Source: Globisporangium splendens
Lineage: Eukaryota; Oomycota; Peronosporomycetes; Pythiales; Pythiaceae
NCBI GenBank assembly: GCA_006386115.1
Contig: VFIW01000078.1
Coordinates: 1 to 64,000, forward strand
Length of the DNA: 64,000 nucleotides
Direction of reading: 5' to 3'
Shown: positions 32,091 through 42,250 of the stretch, piece by piece
How positions within the stretch are numbered: the first letter of the stretch is position 1
How the letters are laid out: the number at the start of each line of letters is the position of its first letter
Program-made: the position numbers and the translations under genes
Notes under the pieces: generated by a model
What the model was told of the DNA's origin: nothing
Seen by the model: only the letters and a program-made list of their open reading frames with translations
The model's database searches: none

Positions 32091-32125
32091 GTAGTCGAGT
32101 TGAAGTTCTGGTCAGGTGAGGGCAT
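31823..32125 (+). repeat. Left arm of a 303-bp inverted repeat
   Basis: Reverse-complement match to 32607-32909 over 303 bp with one mismatch found by eye (a G/A change near 31856). Covers the last ~90 codons of the mannosyltransferase plus about 35 bp of 3' flank. The arms are separated by a 481-bp spacer. Confidence 0.85.
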
Positions 32126-32606
32126 CCATTAAATTATCAACAACTGCAATTGTGTGACAACTAATTGTTGGTGTTTTTATTTGTCAAGTCGGCTACGAAG
32201 AAACTGGAGTTGTGCGTCGATCGGTTCCCATTTGGCCAATGTTGGAAGACCACAACCTTCCTCTGTAACACTATCATGTGGGTCATGGGGACAAAACTCC
32301 ACCCATCTTCCAAAGAACCAATGTTCCAACAATGTCGGTGTCGCTGCAATATGACCACACACATGTCTATTGGCGACCCACCCGTTGTCCGACTCAAATG
32401 ATCGTGACCTAAGACTGCCAACAATCTTGGGCATGAGGCGCCGATTAACAAACGACACACAACACGTAGTCTTGACTTTCAGCCCGTTTTCGCAGTCGAG
32501 TTGACAAATAGTAGCACCTATTGTCCAAACAATTAAGTGTTGTCATGCATGACTGGTGTGTATTAGATAATTTAGTGGAGAATCCTATCGCGTTGCACTC
32601 AAGTGA
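32126..32606. other. Spacer of the inverted repeat, 481 bp
   Basis: Short ORFs on both strands have no recognisable domain. The spacer lies between the two convergent 3' ends and may hold their polyadenylation signals. Confidence 0.4.
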
Positions 32607-32909
32607 ATGCCCTCACCTGACCAGAACTTCAACTCGACTACCTAGTAGCCTTGCATCATAACCGACGCATGCAACTGCTGCCGTCGCGCGATCACCTGCT
32701 TCTCGCCAGTACTGAGTCGCACAGCGTGGATACCAAGCAGACACTGCTGAGGGAGACTTCGAGCCGAAAGCGAGCCGCCATACACGTCCGCGGCGAGTGC
32801 CTCACTGCGGTAGATCTTGGCGTTCGCCACGTCCAGCGTCAGTAGCTCGTCGCTGTTGAAAAACAGCAGCGACGGTGCCTCGTTCTCCCCTCTCGACGAC
32901 GGGAAGTAG
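32607..32909 (-). repeat. Right arm of the 303-bp inverted repeat
   Basis: Partner of 31823-32125. It contains the C-terminal coding part and 3' flank of the intact mannosyltransferase. The homology stops abruptly after GGGCAT on both sides. Confidence 0.85.
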
Positions 32910-34162
32910 TGCAGGCGACCGCCACACAGCACCGAGTCGGTCTTCTCGCCGTCGTCGCGCAAGTCTGTGCCCAGCGAACCGGCACCAAAGTCCGAGAACG
33001 CGTACTGGGTCTCGGCGAGCTCGCACGCGAGGAAGAAGAGCTCCTTGTCGCCGTCGGACGGCGGTAGAGGCACGTCATTCTGCGCCACGAACGACGCCAG
33101 GATCGCCGTCGCGCGCGGCTGCTTGTTCTTGTTCCACAGCAGCAACGACGAGTCCATCTGGTGACCAGCGCGCAGGTTCCACGCGTGGCTCGAGACCAGA
33201 AAGTCGCTCGGCGCGAAGCGCAGCTTGATCGGAATCGGGTTCTCCTTCGTTGACGGTTCTCGCGTGATGGTCGCCAGCAGCCGGAACGGCGACACGTCGA
33301 ACCTCGACATGTACATGTGCAGCTCACTGAACTGCTGGTCGTCGCCGTCAGCCATGAACGCTGCTGGGACCCGCTTCGCCAGGAATGCGTGGTCGTCGCT
33401 CACACGGTCGTGGAAGAACAGCGTTCCCGTGCGCGTGTACTTGTCGTGGTCCCAGAGCGCCATCGGGTTCTGGAAGAACAGCGTGTCGGCGTCCAGCAGC
33501 ATCACCTGCTCGAAGCGCGAGAACACGACCGACAGCACCTTGGTGGGGAACCCGCGGAACTGGCGCTGGCACTGCTCCGTGCTCTCGCAAAACAGACGCT
33601 GCGAGTCGTTGAACACGTTCGTGGCGTCTGCGGCCTGAGCGCACACGTCGTAGACGCGCACGAGGAGGTCCATGTGCTCGAGTCTGTTGGCGAGGTCGGA
33701 CGCCAGGTCGTCGCCGCAATGCGGGATCTCGATCGGAACGTCTTCGTCGAAGGCGCGGAGTTCGAGGAGCATGGCCATCCCCAGGTGCGCGATGTCGTCA
33801 AACAGCGGCAGCACGATGCCGCGCGGGATGCTTGTCTGCTGGGCGTAATGCGAGATGCTGAGTGCAAACTGCTGAAGCATCTTGGTGCGCCGAGGTTGTT
33901 CGGCCACAGGAATACTATCCTCGTTGTCGACGTGAGCAGCTTTTTCTACTTTTGAGTCGAGCGACTGCACACTGCGGAACACGCGCGTGTGGGTCATGGT
34001 GTCCGTCGAGATCATGAAAACCACGCTGGATGCCAGGAAAATCATCCCGAATCCGACGATGAGCACCGTCTTCTGCATCATGTGCAGCGGGACGCTGGCC
34101 TTAGACTTGCGATTCTTCATCGGCGAATTGACCTTGGAAGGGATTTGGATTCGCGTTTTCAT
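32642..34162 (-). CDS. MNN1-like alpha-mannosyltransferase, type II Golgi protein
   Basis: 506 residues. A basic cytoplasmic tail precedes a signal-anchor (TVLIVGFGMIFLASSVVFMI), giving type II Golgi topology. The lumenal part carries IPRGIVLPLFDDIAHLG, a nucleotide-sugar region (HCGDDLASDLANRLEHMDLLVRVYD in its middle) and the DxD motif LDADTLFFQNP at D224-D226. This resembles yeast MNN1-type alpha-1,3-mannosyltransferases (GT71), which use GDP-mannose to extend protein-linked glycans. The exact linkage is not shown by the sequence. No intron. The last ~90 codons and 3' flank lie in an inverted repeat shared with the broken paralogue. Confidence 0.75.
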   Translation of the reverse strand: MKTRIQIPSKVNSPMKNRKSKASVPLHMMQKTVLIVGFGMIFLASSVVFMISTDTMTHTRVFRSVQSLDSKVEKAAHVDNEDSIPVAEQPRRTKMLQQFALSISHYAQQTSIPRGIVLPLFDDIAHLGMAMLLELRAFDEDVPIEIPHCGDDLASDLANRLEHMDLLVRVYDVCAQAADATNVFNDSQRLFCESTEQCQRQFRGFPTKVLSVVFSRFEQVMLLDADTLFFQNPMALWDHDKYTRTGTLFFHDRVSDDHAFLAKRVPAAFMADGDDQQFSELHMYMSRFDVSPFRLLATITREPSTKENPIPIKLRFAPSDFLVSSHAWNLRAGHQMDSSLLLWNKNKQPRATAILASFVAQNDVPLPPSDGDKELFFLACELAETQYAFSDFGAGSLGTDLRDDGEKTDSVLCGGRLHYFPSSRGENEAPSLLFFNSDELLTLDVANAKIYRSEALAADVYGGSLSARSLPQQCLLGIHAVRLSTGEKQVIARRQQLHASVMMQGY

Positions 34163-34206
34163 GGCGAACGGAGCGGGTACAACTCAGAGGCTTGGCTTCG
34201 AGCGCG

Positions 34207-34214
34207 GAGAATGA
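34207..34214 (-). promoter_or_regulatory. Inr-like element of the mannosyltransferase gene
   Basis: Minus strand TCATTCTC, 45-52 nt before the ATG at 34162. It matches the initiator half of the oomycete core promoter; no clear FPR follows. Confidence 0.5.
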
Positions 34215-35817
34215 AGAATGCGGTCGGAGAGACTCGGCAAGTGCCCTCCAGGCTCTTGAAGAGAGTTGGCTACTGTTCCACCGCCACCTTTAAGGTTTGC
34301 TGGACGCGCACAAAGCAACGATACGCTCACAAGTAAAGCGTGCTAGTCGCAGTGTCCGAATTCCATTATGAACGGGCGAGTAAGACGTTCGAGTTGGATA
34401 CACACGAAAAATTTAGTCTTGTGTCGAAACTGTCGGCAGACAATTCGGTGGAAAGAACCCTTCAATATTCATCCCTGGCGCCAAAGACTCTTGCGGCCAC
34501 ACAGAGTCCGGGTGTGCGGCCCGGAAGTACCTGAGGCTGATATTGAGCCACGAAAGGTTGTGTCAGCCAACATGCGAAGAAAGATACTTCGCTGGAGCCC
34601 TTTTGTCGAGTGTATGCTCGTCAGCACCATCCATTCTTCTTGCTAGGACCAATTTTGTGGGCGACTATTTGCTCCATCACTTGCAACAGGGCTCTGCGTT
34701 TTGGACGGCAGCAGAAGTCGAAACTCTACTCTCTCGCTCCGCAGCAGTGATCACAATGACCAAAGCCGTTTACGATAACTCGAATGGGTACGTCACCGGT
34801 TCCATCGACTCAGGCTGCAAGAGTAAAAGAAGTTTATGGCTCGGTGTCCAACGCAAGCGACTGACTGTCTTCAAAGAAGACGCTCTGGTAACATGTGGTA
34901 ATCTTAATTACACCAGCAGCATGGCTGTTGTACTACCAACTGCCTGAGTTCGTGAGAAACAAGATCAGTTATGTGCTAGCCGACGAACACCTTTGTTCTT
35001 GAGCTGACACTCAGCTCCGGTTACTCACGGCGGAGCGATTGTGCGTGTTTATTGGATTCCTACTGATTGATCGGGAAAGTTTACACAATTATGAATGAAG
35101 CAGTAGCCGAGGACCACAAAGGGATACTGACTTTTCCTGGTCTAAAGCTTGTCTGATCTGAGGTTTGACTTCAGCCTTGAAGCCCTAATTGCAATGCAGG
35201 TTTCTCTGTGGCGCACATGGAACTGCGGTGCAGTAGGGCTTCATTTCGAGTCGCATGAGGGCTGGCGATGCGTGCCATGCAAGGTTGCTGCTGTTTTGTT
35301 CTGTTTTGCGTGAGAAATGAATACGTCCCGTCTCTCGCACGACCACCACTCACCGCTCGCACAAATGGAAAAATGAGACAACACACATGATCATCACTCA
35401 CCACCCGAACTGACCGAACAAAAACGCGACAGCATACAAACAATCCACAGCTTCGCGGGCGTGTGGTTGAGCGGTGGTGTCGCTGCTGTGCGCGTGCATG
35501 TGGAAAGGCAATGCCTTTTTTTCATTTTTCTACAGCTGAAGCTCATCACCACCTAGAGTTTCTTGAAGATGCGGCAGACCCTTTCAGTCGAGCGCCAAGA
35601 GTTCAGACTCAGCTTTACACTCATGCGGATGCAATGTTAAGCTTCGCTGCGTATTCGAGTACCACAGACAATGTCCGCACCAAGGATTTACCAAGAAAAA
35701 GGAAAGAGTACATTTGATTTGTTTATGCCGACAGAGAGAAAAAGCAGGTGCACGTAAATTAAAGCGTTCTGAAACGACAACATGCAACATGCAAGCTCAA
35801 GACAGTTTAGGAGAACC
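34215..35817. other. Intergenic, about 1.6 kb
   Basis: Lies between the mannosyltransferase promoter and the 3' end of NRT2. The longest frame (34543-34947 plus, 134 codons) has no recognisable domain or start context. No repeats or RNA genes were recognised. Confidence 0.4.
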
Positions 35818-37395
35818 CTAGACGTGATCCAATGGTCCCGCCTTGGCTTTCTCGTCGCGCTCATCTTCGTCGATGATCACGTCGTTATCTTCGCCGCACT
35901 CAGTCGCAGCTGTGCTGCCGTGGACCGAGTTGTCTTTGCCCCACACTGTCCGCTCGCCTGTGATCTGAATCCCCGCCGAGAGAACCGCAGCGACTGCGAC
36001 AAAGATACTCAAGTATCGAAAAGACTTGCGGCGGTCGACCACGCCTTTGAAGAGGAAGCCCCAGCAGAGACCGCCGACGTTGCCACCGGCGCCGACCACT
36101 CCGGAGGTCGCGCCAGTGAACTTTGGCGCCACGTAAGGCACGATGCCGTAGGTGCTCCCCGTGCACGCCTGCACGAAGATGCCGAAGATGACAAGGCACG
36201 GGATGCTCCACGACAGCGAGTGAAGCCGACTGTACAAGTACAAGAAGACGGCTTGGCCCGCGAACACGACAAACTGGATGCAGATGCGACCTTTCATTTC
36301 AAACCGACTGTTAGCCAGGTCGGACGCATATCCCCCCGCATAACGGGCAAAGATGCACATAAGTCCAAAGAGCGATGAGATGAGACTGGCTTTGGTCTGG
36401 GTCAACATGCGGCATTTGGACGCATCCGTGGCGGCGTCACAGCCAGCCTTGGTAAAGTCTTCGTAGTAGTACAAGCTGAGCACGTTGTGCACCTGAAGTT
36501 CGACCCCAAAGGAGCACGCGTACTGGAACGCGAGGATCCATGTGACTGGCATCTTGGCCACGACCAGCAACGCCTTCTTCATGTCCATCTTGGCTTTGAC
36601 TGGAGCGTCACTCAGTGGCTCGTCGAACTTCTTGAGCTGCGAGTAATTGCCCTGAGGACAGTCGTCCGAGTAGTAGTAGAGGCATATGCCGACAATGACC
36701 ATGAAGACTGCCGGGACGATCAGCGTGATGCGCCAGCCCGTGTTGTCCGACACGCTGCCGTTGATAGTGACCAAGTCAAAGATGAAAGGCGTGATGAGGT
36801 ACGTCGCGCCCGCACCGAGGTTGCCCCATCCAGCGGCGAGTGCGTTGGCGCTACCGACGACTTGCTTTGAGAACATCACCGAGGTCCAGTACGCCGTCGC
36901 GACAAAGGAGCAGCCCACGAGACCGATAGCGAAACGCACGGCCATGAAACTGGTGTAGTTGGTCACGAACGCAGCGGACGCCACAGGAATAGCTCCGACT
37001 ACGAGCAGCACGGCTTGCACAGTGCGAGAGCCATAGCGATCACACATGGGACCAGCGATGACCCGACCGAGGATCGTGCTGGAGACAGACATGATGTTGG
37101 AGTTGGCGACTTGGTCGGACGTGAGGTGCAGCTGTTTCTTGATCGTCGGCATCAGCGGCGGGATCGAGAACCAGCCAAAGAACGCGATGAAGAACGAAAG
37201 CCACGCGAAGTGGAACGCGCGCATGTGCGGCCGCTGGAAGCTGAGCAGCTTGATCTCCGTGGCTCGGTCCTCCTGCATGGGATCCGTGGCGATGGGGAAG
37301 TCATAGCGACGCTGGAAGCGCACAGCTTTGGCTTCCTCGGCGGGTGTCGTGGGGCTCTGCAGTCCGCTGTGGTAGTTCGTAGCAGGAGATGCCAT
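35818..37395 (-). CDS. NRT2: High-affinity nitrate/nitrite transporter, NRT2 (NNP family)
   Basis: 525 residues from the ATG at 37395; intronless. A major-facilitator protein with about 11-12 membrane segments. It carries the NNP signature AAGWGNLGAGAT and the second glycine-rich signature GVVGAGGNVGG, plus the MFS loop GPMCDRYGSRTVQ. N-terminal cytoplasmic tail of about 60 residues; acidic C-terminal tail. It imports nitrate with protons across the plasma membrane. It is divergent from nitrate reductase across a 1.7-kb shared upstream region, so the two are likely co-induced by nitrate. A near-perfect oomycete core promoter lies 66-84 nt upstream of the ATG. Confidence 0.9.
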   Translation of the reverse strand: MASPATNYHSGLQSPTTPAEEAKAVRFQRRYDFPIATDPMQEDRATEIKLLSFQRPHMRAFHFAWLSFFIAFFGWFSIPPLMPTIKKQLHLTSDQVANSNIMSVSSTILGRVIAGPMCDRYGSRTVQAVLLVVGAIPVASAAFVTNYTSFMAVRFAIGLVGCSFVATAYWTSVMFSKQVVGSANALAAGWGNLGAGATYLITPFIFDLVTINGSVSDNTGWRITLIVPAVFMVIVGICLYYYSDDCPQGNYSQLKKFDEPLSDAPVKAKMDMKKALLVVAKMPVTWILAFQYACSFGVELQVHNVLSLYYYEDFTKAGCDAATDASKCRMLTQTKASLISSLFGLMCIFARYAGGYASDLANSRFEMKGRICIQFVVFAGQAVFLYLYSRLHSLSWSIPCLVIFGIFVQACTGSTYGIVPYVAPKFTGATSGVVGAGGNVGGLCWGFLFKGVVDRRKSFRYLSIFVAVAAVLSAGIQITGERTVWGKDNSVHGSTAATECGEDNDVIIDEDERDEKAKAGPLDHV

Positions 37396-37460
37396 AGTTC
37401 TTGCCGTCGTGATGTTGTGATTTTTCTTGGTGGGTCTTGTATTTGGATGTTGCGGAAGCC

Positions 37461-37479
37461 GGCAAATTGGAAAATGAGC
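37461..37479 (-). promoter_or_regulatory. Oomycete Inr/FPR core promoter of NRT2
   Basis: Minus strand GCTCATTTTCCAATTTGCC, essentially the consensus GCTCATTYYNCAWTTT. The predicted start site near 37477 gives an 80-nt leader. Confidence 0.85.
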
Positions 37480-39072
37480 TGGCGAGTGAGTCACCAAGAA
37501 AGGGAAAAAGCCCAACTTCGTATAACTCACTAGCGCACATGGGTCGGCGGTACGCGCGGGACGTCAACAGACTTGAAGGAGGAAGGATAGGCTGGTATAT
37601 CGGATGGGAAGAGCTACAAAGAGAGCCCAGACACTCTGACAAGCACCAGGTGGGTGTCTTTTTCCGCTGGTCAGTCTGTGGGAGCAGGCATTCCACCGTT
37701 GCTTTAGTTTAGATCGGTGGCAACGGAACCAGGCATCACGGGAAGGATGTCATGAGCGAATCACAACGGCGCGGACCCCAACTACGCGTAAGGCGTCACG
37801 CGCATTGTGTCGTCGTCACTCTCCTCCTTCACTTCACCAGCGATGCAGCTTAAACGAAAGAAAAACGAGGCGCGCAAATCAAAATATGCATAGCAGACGA
37901 CGCAGCGCGTGTCGACAGCTTCAATCACGTCAAAGTCGCACGTGAAAAGGAGATGACTCATGTGTTGCGAGGGGCTCAGAATGGAGTTGGTCGAGATCTC
38001 TCTCTCTCTAAAGCGTCATATGCTTCATCGGACACATGTAGCATTGCATTCAAACGCAAACCAATTTGAACTGTTTGCCAGCACACAACTGTTTTGCAAT
38101 ATTGAATATAGGGATTGTATAACTTGTGGTGCTGGATGCATTGGGAGGTAAATGACAAAGACCCCGCCAGCCCAGTCGGTTTGTGCAAACAAAACACGCA
38201 GAAAGAGGAGCAACCTGCCGCGTAACCACGGAAAGATGGAGCGACTCACGATTGCGTCTGTTAGAGGAGACTGACTGAACCGCTTGGATCGCCCAACTCG
38301 CTCCATTCTCGCGCTCTCCATCCTGCTCATCCCCTGTGGAGGAAATCGGAACCCTCCCCCGCTTCAGTGGCTACGCCATGACGCGCGGCGCGTCGATTCC
38401 TGAAGCGTGTCTCTGATTGAGCTGCTTGGGTGTCGACGCGCAGGCTCGCAGCAGGTGGTTCAGGTGGTTCATCGCCAACTTCAACGTGTACCGTAGGTTC
38501 AAACAGTGAGTACAGTACTGCAACCACAAATTCACAGTCCTCCAAGGTTTGCGGTCGTGTCTGCTGGGCACGGCATCGAGCCCATCTTCCCAGCAAATCA
38601 TGCATCCCCCTTTCTAGTAGCGTCCATCTGCCTCGTCCACGAGCCACCTGGAATTGGGGAGAAGTCATCGCTCAGGAGCTCCCTGTCCCTCCCACGGTTT
38701 TCCTTTCTCCCCCTCTCCCTTAAAGCGAAAGGAGATGCAACGTGCCCCTGTCTGGAGTTGCCGCTTGGATTCGAGTGAGCCACTCCCAGCGAGCCACGTT
38801 GAGTCGGTCACCAAGTTCATCCACGAGCAACGACGAACAGTGAGCCTCGCGAAGGAAAAGACAGCGATCTAATGCTTCTGGTGCGTGGTGGGAACACCCA
38901 GGTGAGTCACCCGAAATTGTCGCGTGCACAGATCCGAGCACCGGCGTCATGGCTTTGTTGAGCGCCACGACTGTTGCACAGAAATGGTCGAGGACCAGAC
39001 CAGTTATCAATCTGTTCCTTCACGTGCACACAGGCTTTTTCGAGACCACCAAGCGACCCGAAACCCCCAAGC
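37480..39072. other. Divergent NRT2-nitrate reductase promoter region
   Basis: 1.6 kb with no convincing gene; short ORFs only. No clear Inr/FPR was found for nitrate reductase. The head-to-head arrangement suggests shared nitrate/nitrogen control, but no specific operator could be named. Confidence 0.5.
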
Positions 39073-41580
39073 ATGGTTACAGCAATCGAGGCCAAGATCG
39101 ACCCGCGCGATATTGGCACACCCGACGCCTGGATCTCACGCCATCCAGAGCTCATCCGTCTCACTGGTCGTCATCCTTTCAACTGCGAGCCTCCGTTGGA
39201 GCACCTCCGCACGTTCATCACTCCGACTGCAGTGCATTACGTCCGCAACCATGGCGCCGTGCCGCGGTTGGGCTGGGACTCACACCGCTTCCAAGTTGAC
39301 GGTCTTGTCGATCGAACCCACTCCTTCACGATGCGCGATCTCCTCGAGACATTTCAAGACCAAGTCGTATCGCTGCCCGTGCTGCTCGTGTGCGCGGGTA
39401 ACCGCCGCAAGGAGCAGAACATGATCAAGAAATCCATTGGCTTCAACTGGGGCGCCGGCGCGGCATCGACTGCGGAGTGGACAGGCATTCCATTGCACGC
39501 TCTGTTGACTTACTGCGGTGTCGACCGTGAAAAAACCAAGTTTGTCTGGTTCGAAGGCGCCGACACGCTCCCCAAGAACAACTACGGCACGTGCATCCCT
39601 GCGCGCACGGCACTGGACCCGTCCTGCGACGTGCTTGTGGCTTGGAAAATGAACGGCGAGCTGTTGAGTCCCGACCACGGGTTTCCATTGCGACTCATCG
39701 TGCCGGGTCATATCGGTGGTCGCATGGTGAAATGGCTCGCTCGGATCCACGTGAGCGACCGCGAGTCGGACAACCACCACCATCTCCACGACAACCGCGT
39801 GCTGCCCTCCCACATCGACGCCGAGACTGCGACTGCCGAGAACTGGTGGGCCAAGCCGGAATTTGCCATCCAAGAACTCAACGTCAACTCGGTGCTGCTG
39901 TCCCCGGCTCACACCGAGGTGCTCGATCTCAAGAATGCTTCGTCTCCCGCAGACGGGACCTACAGAGTCAGCGGCTACGCGTATTCCGGTGGCGGTCGAC
40001 GCATTATTCGCGTCGAAGTGACGCTCGACGACGGTATGGCGTGGGAGAATTGTCGCATCCAGTACACGGAGAAGCCTAATGCGTACGGGAAAATGTGGTG
40101 TTGGGTGCAGTATGAGCTCCAGATCCCACTCCAGAAGCTCGTCTCTGCCCAAGAAATCTGTGTTCGAGCTTGGGACTCGTCGATGAACACGCAGCCAGAG
40201 TATCCGACCTGGAACGTCATGGGCATGATGAACAACCCGTGGTTTCGTGTCCGCATCAGCCAGCGTGGAGACGACGAGTTTTACTTCGAGCACCCAACTC
40301 AAGTCGGTGGTCAGAAAGAAGGGTGGATGGTGCCTGGTAAAGGACAAACTCGTCCAGTCAAGAGCAGTGGATTCATTGACACGAAGAAAGAAGAGCAAGA
40401 AACGGACATGGTTGCTAAGACCAAACCGCTGAGTCCACGCCTCGCTGGCTTACCGGTCATCACGGCCGAAGAGGTCGCCAAGCACACTACCGAGGAAAGC
40501 TGCTGGTTCATCTGTCGTGGGCTGGTTTACGATGCAACGCCGTTCTTGAAGATTCACCCCGGCGGTGCAAGCAGCATCCTGCTTAGCGCAGGCACGGACT
40601 GCACGGATGAGTTTGAGTCTATCCATTCGACCAAGGCATGGGCGATGTTGGAACCGTACTGCATCGGAGTCTGTCCTTCCCAAGTAGAGGCACTGGAACC
40701 GCCAAAGGCAACGCCTGCTCCCCAAAAGCAGCAATGCACTCAAGACAGCGGCGACAATCTTTACGCCTTGAATGGGTCATCCCAGCGCATTCCCTTGGTA
40801 CTGATCTCGAAAGAGCAGGTGAGCCACGACACGAGAATCTTCCGGTTTGCTCTACCCGCAAAAGAGATGCGTCTTGGGTTGCCCACTGGGAGGCATGTCT
40901 TTCTCTACGCCAAGATCAACGGGAAGACCGTTGTGCGCGCGTACACGCCAATCTCATCGAACGATGACAAAGACGCCGGTTTTGTGTCGTTCCTGATCAA
41001 GGTGTACTTCGCCGGTGAGAATCCGGCGTACCCTGAGGGCGGAGTATTCACGCAGCACCTGGAGAGTCTGCATTTAGGTTCTCAGATCGAGATGAAAGGA
41101 CCTATCGGTCACTTCACGTACTACTCGCAAGGCATCTTCACACTCGAGAGCAGCAGCAAGTTGCACGCAACCAAGTTTGGGTTTATCGCTGGCGGTACAG
41201 GGATCACGCCAATCTTCCAGATCATGCGCGCCATCCTCACTGATCCTCTGGACCAGACGAAAGTGTCTCTCATCTACTGTGTGCGCACTGCCAAAGATCT
41301 CCTGCTTCGCAATGAGCTCAAAGAGCTGCAGAAACTGAAGCCAGCAAACTGCAAGATCTTCTTCACGCTAACCGAATTGACCGCGAACGACAAGGTCTTT
41401 TTCGCCAAGTCAAGCCACTTTGGCACGACGCGGATTAATTTGGAGATGATCGAGCGCGTGATCGGGTGTGATGCGTCCCACATCGGAATGTGTGGCCCCA
41501 CAGGCATGATCGAGCAAGCGTGCATCCCTGCGCTGCGTGAACTTCACTACGACATCGACACCCAGGTGACCATCTTTTAA
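39073..41580 (+). CDS. NR: Assimilatory nitrate reductase, NAD(P)H
   Basis: 835 residues from the ATG at 39073; the upstream extension of the frame is not coding-like. Domains in order: molybdenum-cofactor/sulfite-oxidase-like domain with the Mo-ligand cysteine at C107 (CAGNRRKEQNM) and the dimerisation domain to about 440; cytochrome b5 domain about 465-540 with heme ligands in HPGG (His495) and IHS; FAD domain (RAYTPIS) and NAD(P) domain (GGTGITP, MCGPTGMIEQ) to the end. Reduces nitrate to nitrite in the cytosol. Intronless. It is followed after 670 bp by nitrite reductase on the same strand and preceded by the divergent transporter. Confidence 0.95.
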   Translation: MVTAIEAKIDPRDIGTPDAWISRHPELIRLTGRHPFNCEPPLEHLRTFITPTAVHYVRNHGAVPRLGWDSHRFQVDGLVDRTHSFTMRDLLETFQDQVVSLPVLLVCAGNRRKEQNMIKKSIGFNWGAGAASTAEWTGIPLHALLTYCGVDREKTKFVWFEGADTLPKNNYGTCIPARTALDPSCDVLVAWKMNGELLSPDHGFPLRLIVPGHIGGRMVKWLARIHVSDRESDNHHHLHDNRVLPSHIDAETATAENWWAKPEFAIQELNVNSVLLSPAHTEVLDLKNASSPADGTYRVSGYAYSGGGRRIIRVEVTLDDGMAWENCRIQYTEKPNAYGKMWCWVQYELQIPLQKLVSAQEICVRAWDSSMNTQPEYPTWNVMGMMNNPWFRVRISQRGDDEFYFEHPTQVGGQKEGWMVPGKGQTRPVKSSGFIDTKKEEQETDMVAKTKPLSPRLAGLPVITAEEVAKHTTEESCWFICRGLVYDATPFLKIHPGGASSILLSAGTDCTDEFESIHSTKAWAMLEPYCIGVCPSQVEALEPPKATPAPQKQQCTQDSGDNLYALNGSSQRIPLVLISKEQVSHDTRIFRFALPAKEMRLGLPTGRHVFLYAKINGKTVVRAYTPISSNDDKDAGFVSFLIKVYFAGENPAYPEGGVFTQHLESLHLGSQIEMKGPIGHFTYYSQGIFTLESSSKLHATKFGFIAGGTGITPIFQIMRAILTDPLDQTKVSLIYCVRTAKDLLLRNELKELQKLKPANCKIFFTLTELTANDKVFFAKSSHFGTTRINLEMIERVIGCDASHIGMCGPTGMIEQACIPALRELHYDIDTQVTIF

Positions 41581-42112
41581 CTGTAAACAATGCCGTTAAA
41601 AGCTCCATGTGACTATATAAAAACTGTAAAGCATAGCTCTCACCTCTTGCTCATGGTCGTCTTGATCCCGAGCGCACATGGACGCGCTACAGCTACGACC
41701 TGGACACCCAGCAAAGGTGGCCGTCCGTTAAAATTTTCGTCATTTGCATGTCAGTGTCGCGAAAATTCATGTCAATATGAAAAAAAATGAACCACACACC
41801 TGCGTACCCTTTCCATACTCGCCGCAATCTTGGAGGATCACGCGACCATCAATCCAGACGAGACGAGAAGAAAAGAGCTGAAGAAGAAAGAATCAAGCGC
41901 TTTTCACGATAACTCACGCGAATTTGAGATGACTCACCCCACCCCTGCTTCCAGGGTAACCGTCCATCCCCCTTCGTGTCCATCTTTGTGACGAGAGATC
42001 TGTCACATGGACGTCGCAACGTGATTGGCTTCTGAAGACGCGTCACCGAACAGGATGCTGCTCCATTGTGTTGGTGCTTTGGCACGGTGCGAGGCAGCCC
42101 AACCTTTTTTTT

Positions 42113-42139
42113 CTCTCTCTCTCTCTCTCTCGCTCGCTC
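42113..42139 (+). repeat. CT-rich microsatellite
   Basis: A (CT)n tract immediately upstream of the nitrite reductase core promoter, the usual position of pyrimidine tracts in oomycete promoters. Confidence 0.7.
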
Positions 42140-42193
42140 TCATTTTCCAACTTCCCACTGTTGAGTCATCACAAATCAACAATCGCTCATTCC
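42139..42193 (+). promoter_or_regulatory. Two oomycete core-promoter elements of nitrite reductase
   Basis: CTCATTTTCCAACTTCCC at 42139-42156 matches Inr+FPR. GCTCATTCC at 42185-42193 matches the Inr. They lie about 110 and 65 nt upstream of the ATG at 42251, so two start sites are possible. Confidence 0.7.
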
Positions 42194-42250
42194 GCTCAAG
42201 CTCCAGACACACACCACCAGAACGCACAAGGCACTCGAGAGATATCAAGG

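Noticed and set aside
34543..34947. 134-codon ORF between the mannosyltransferase and NRT2
   Set aside because: No domain, no promoter motif, no repeat support.
39280..40398. 372-codon minus-strand ORF opposite nitrate reductase
   Set aside because: Codon-aligned antisense frame, kept open because TTA, CTA and TCA codons are rare in the sense gene.
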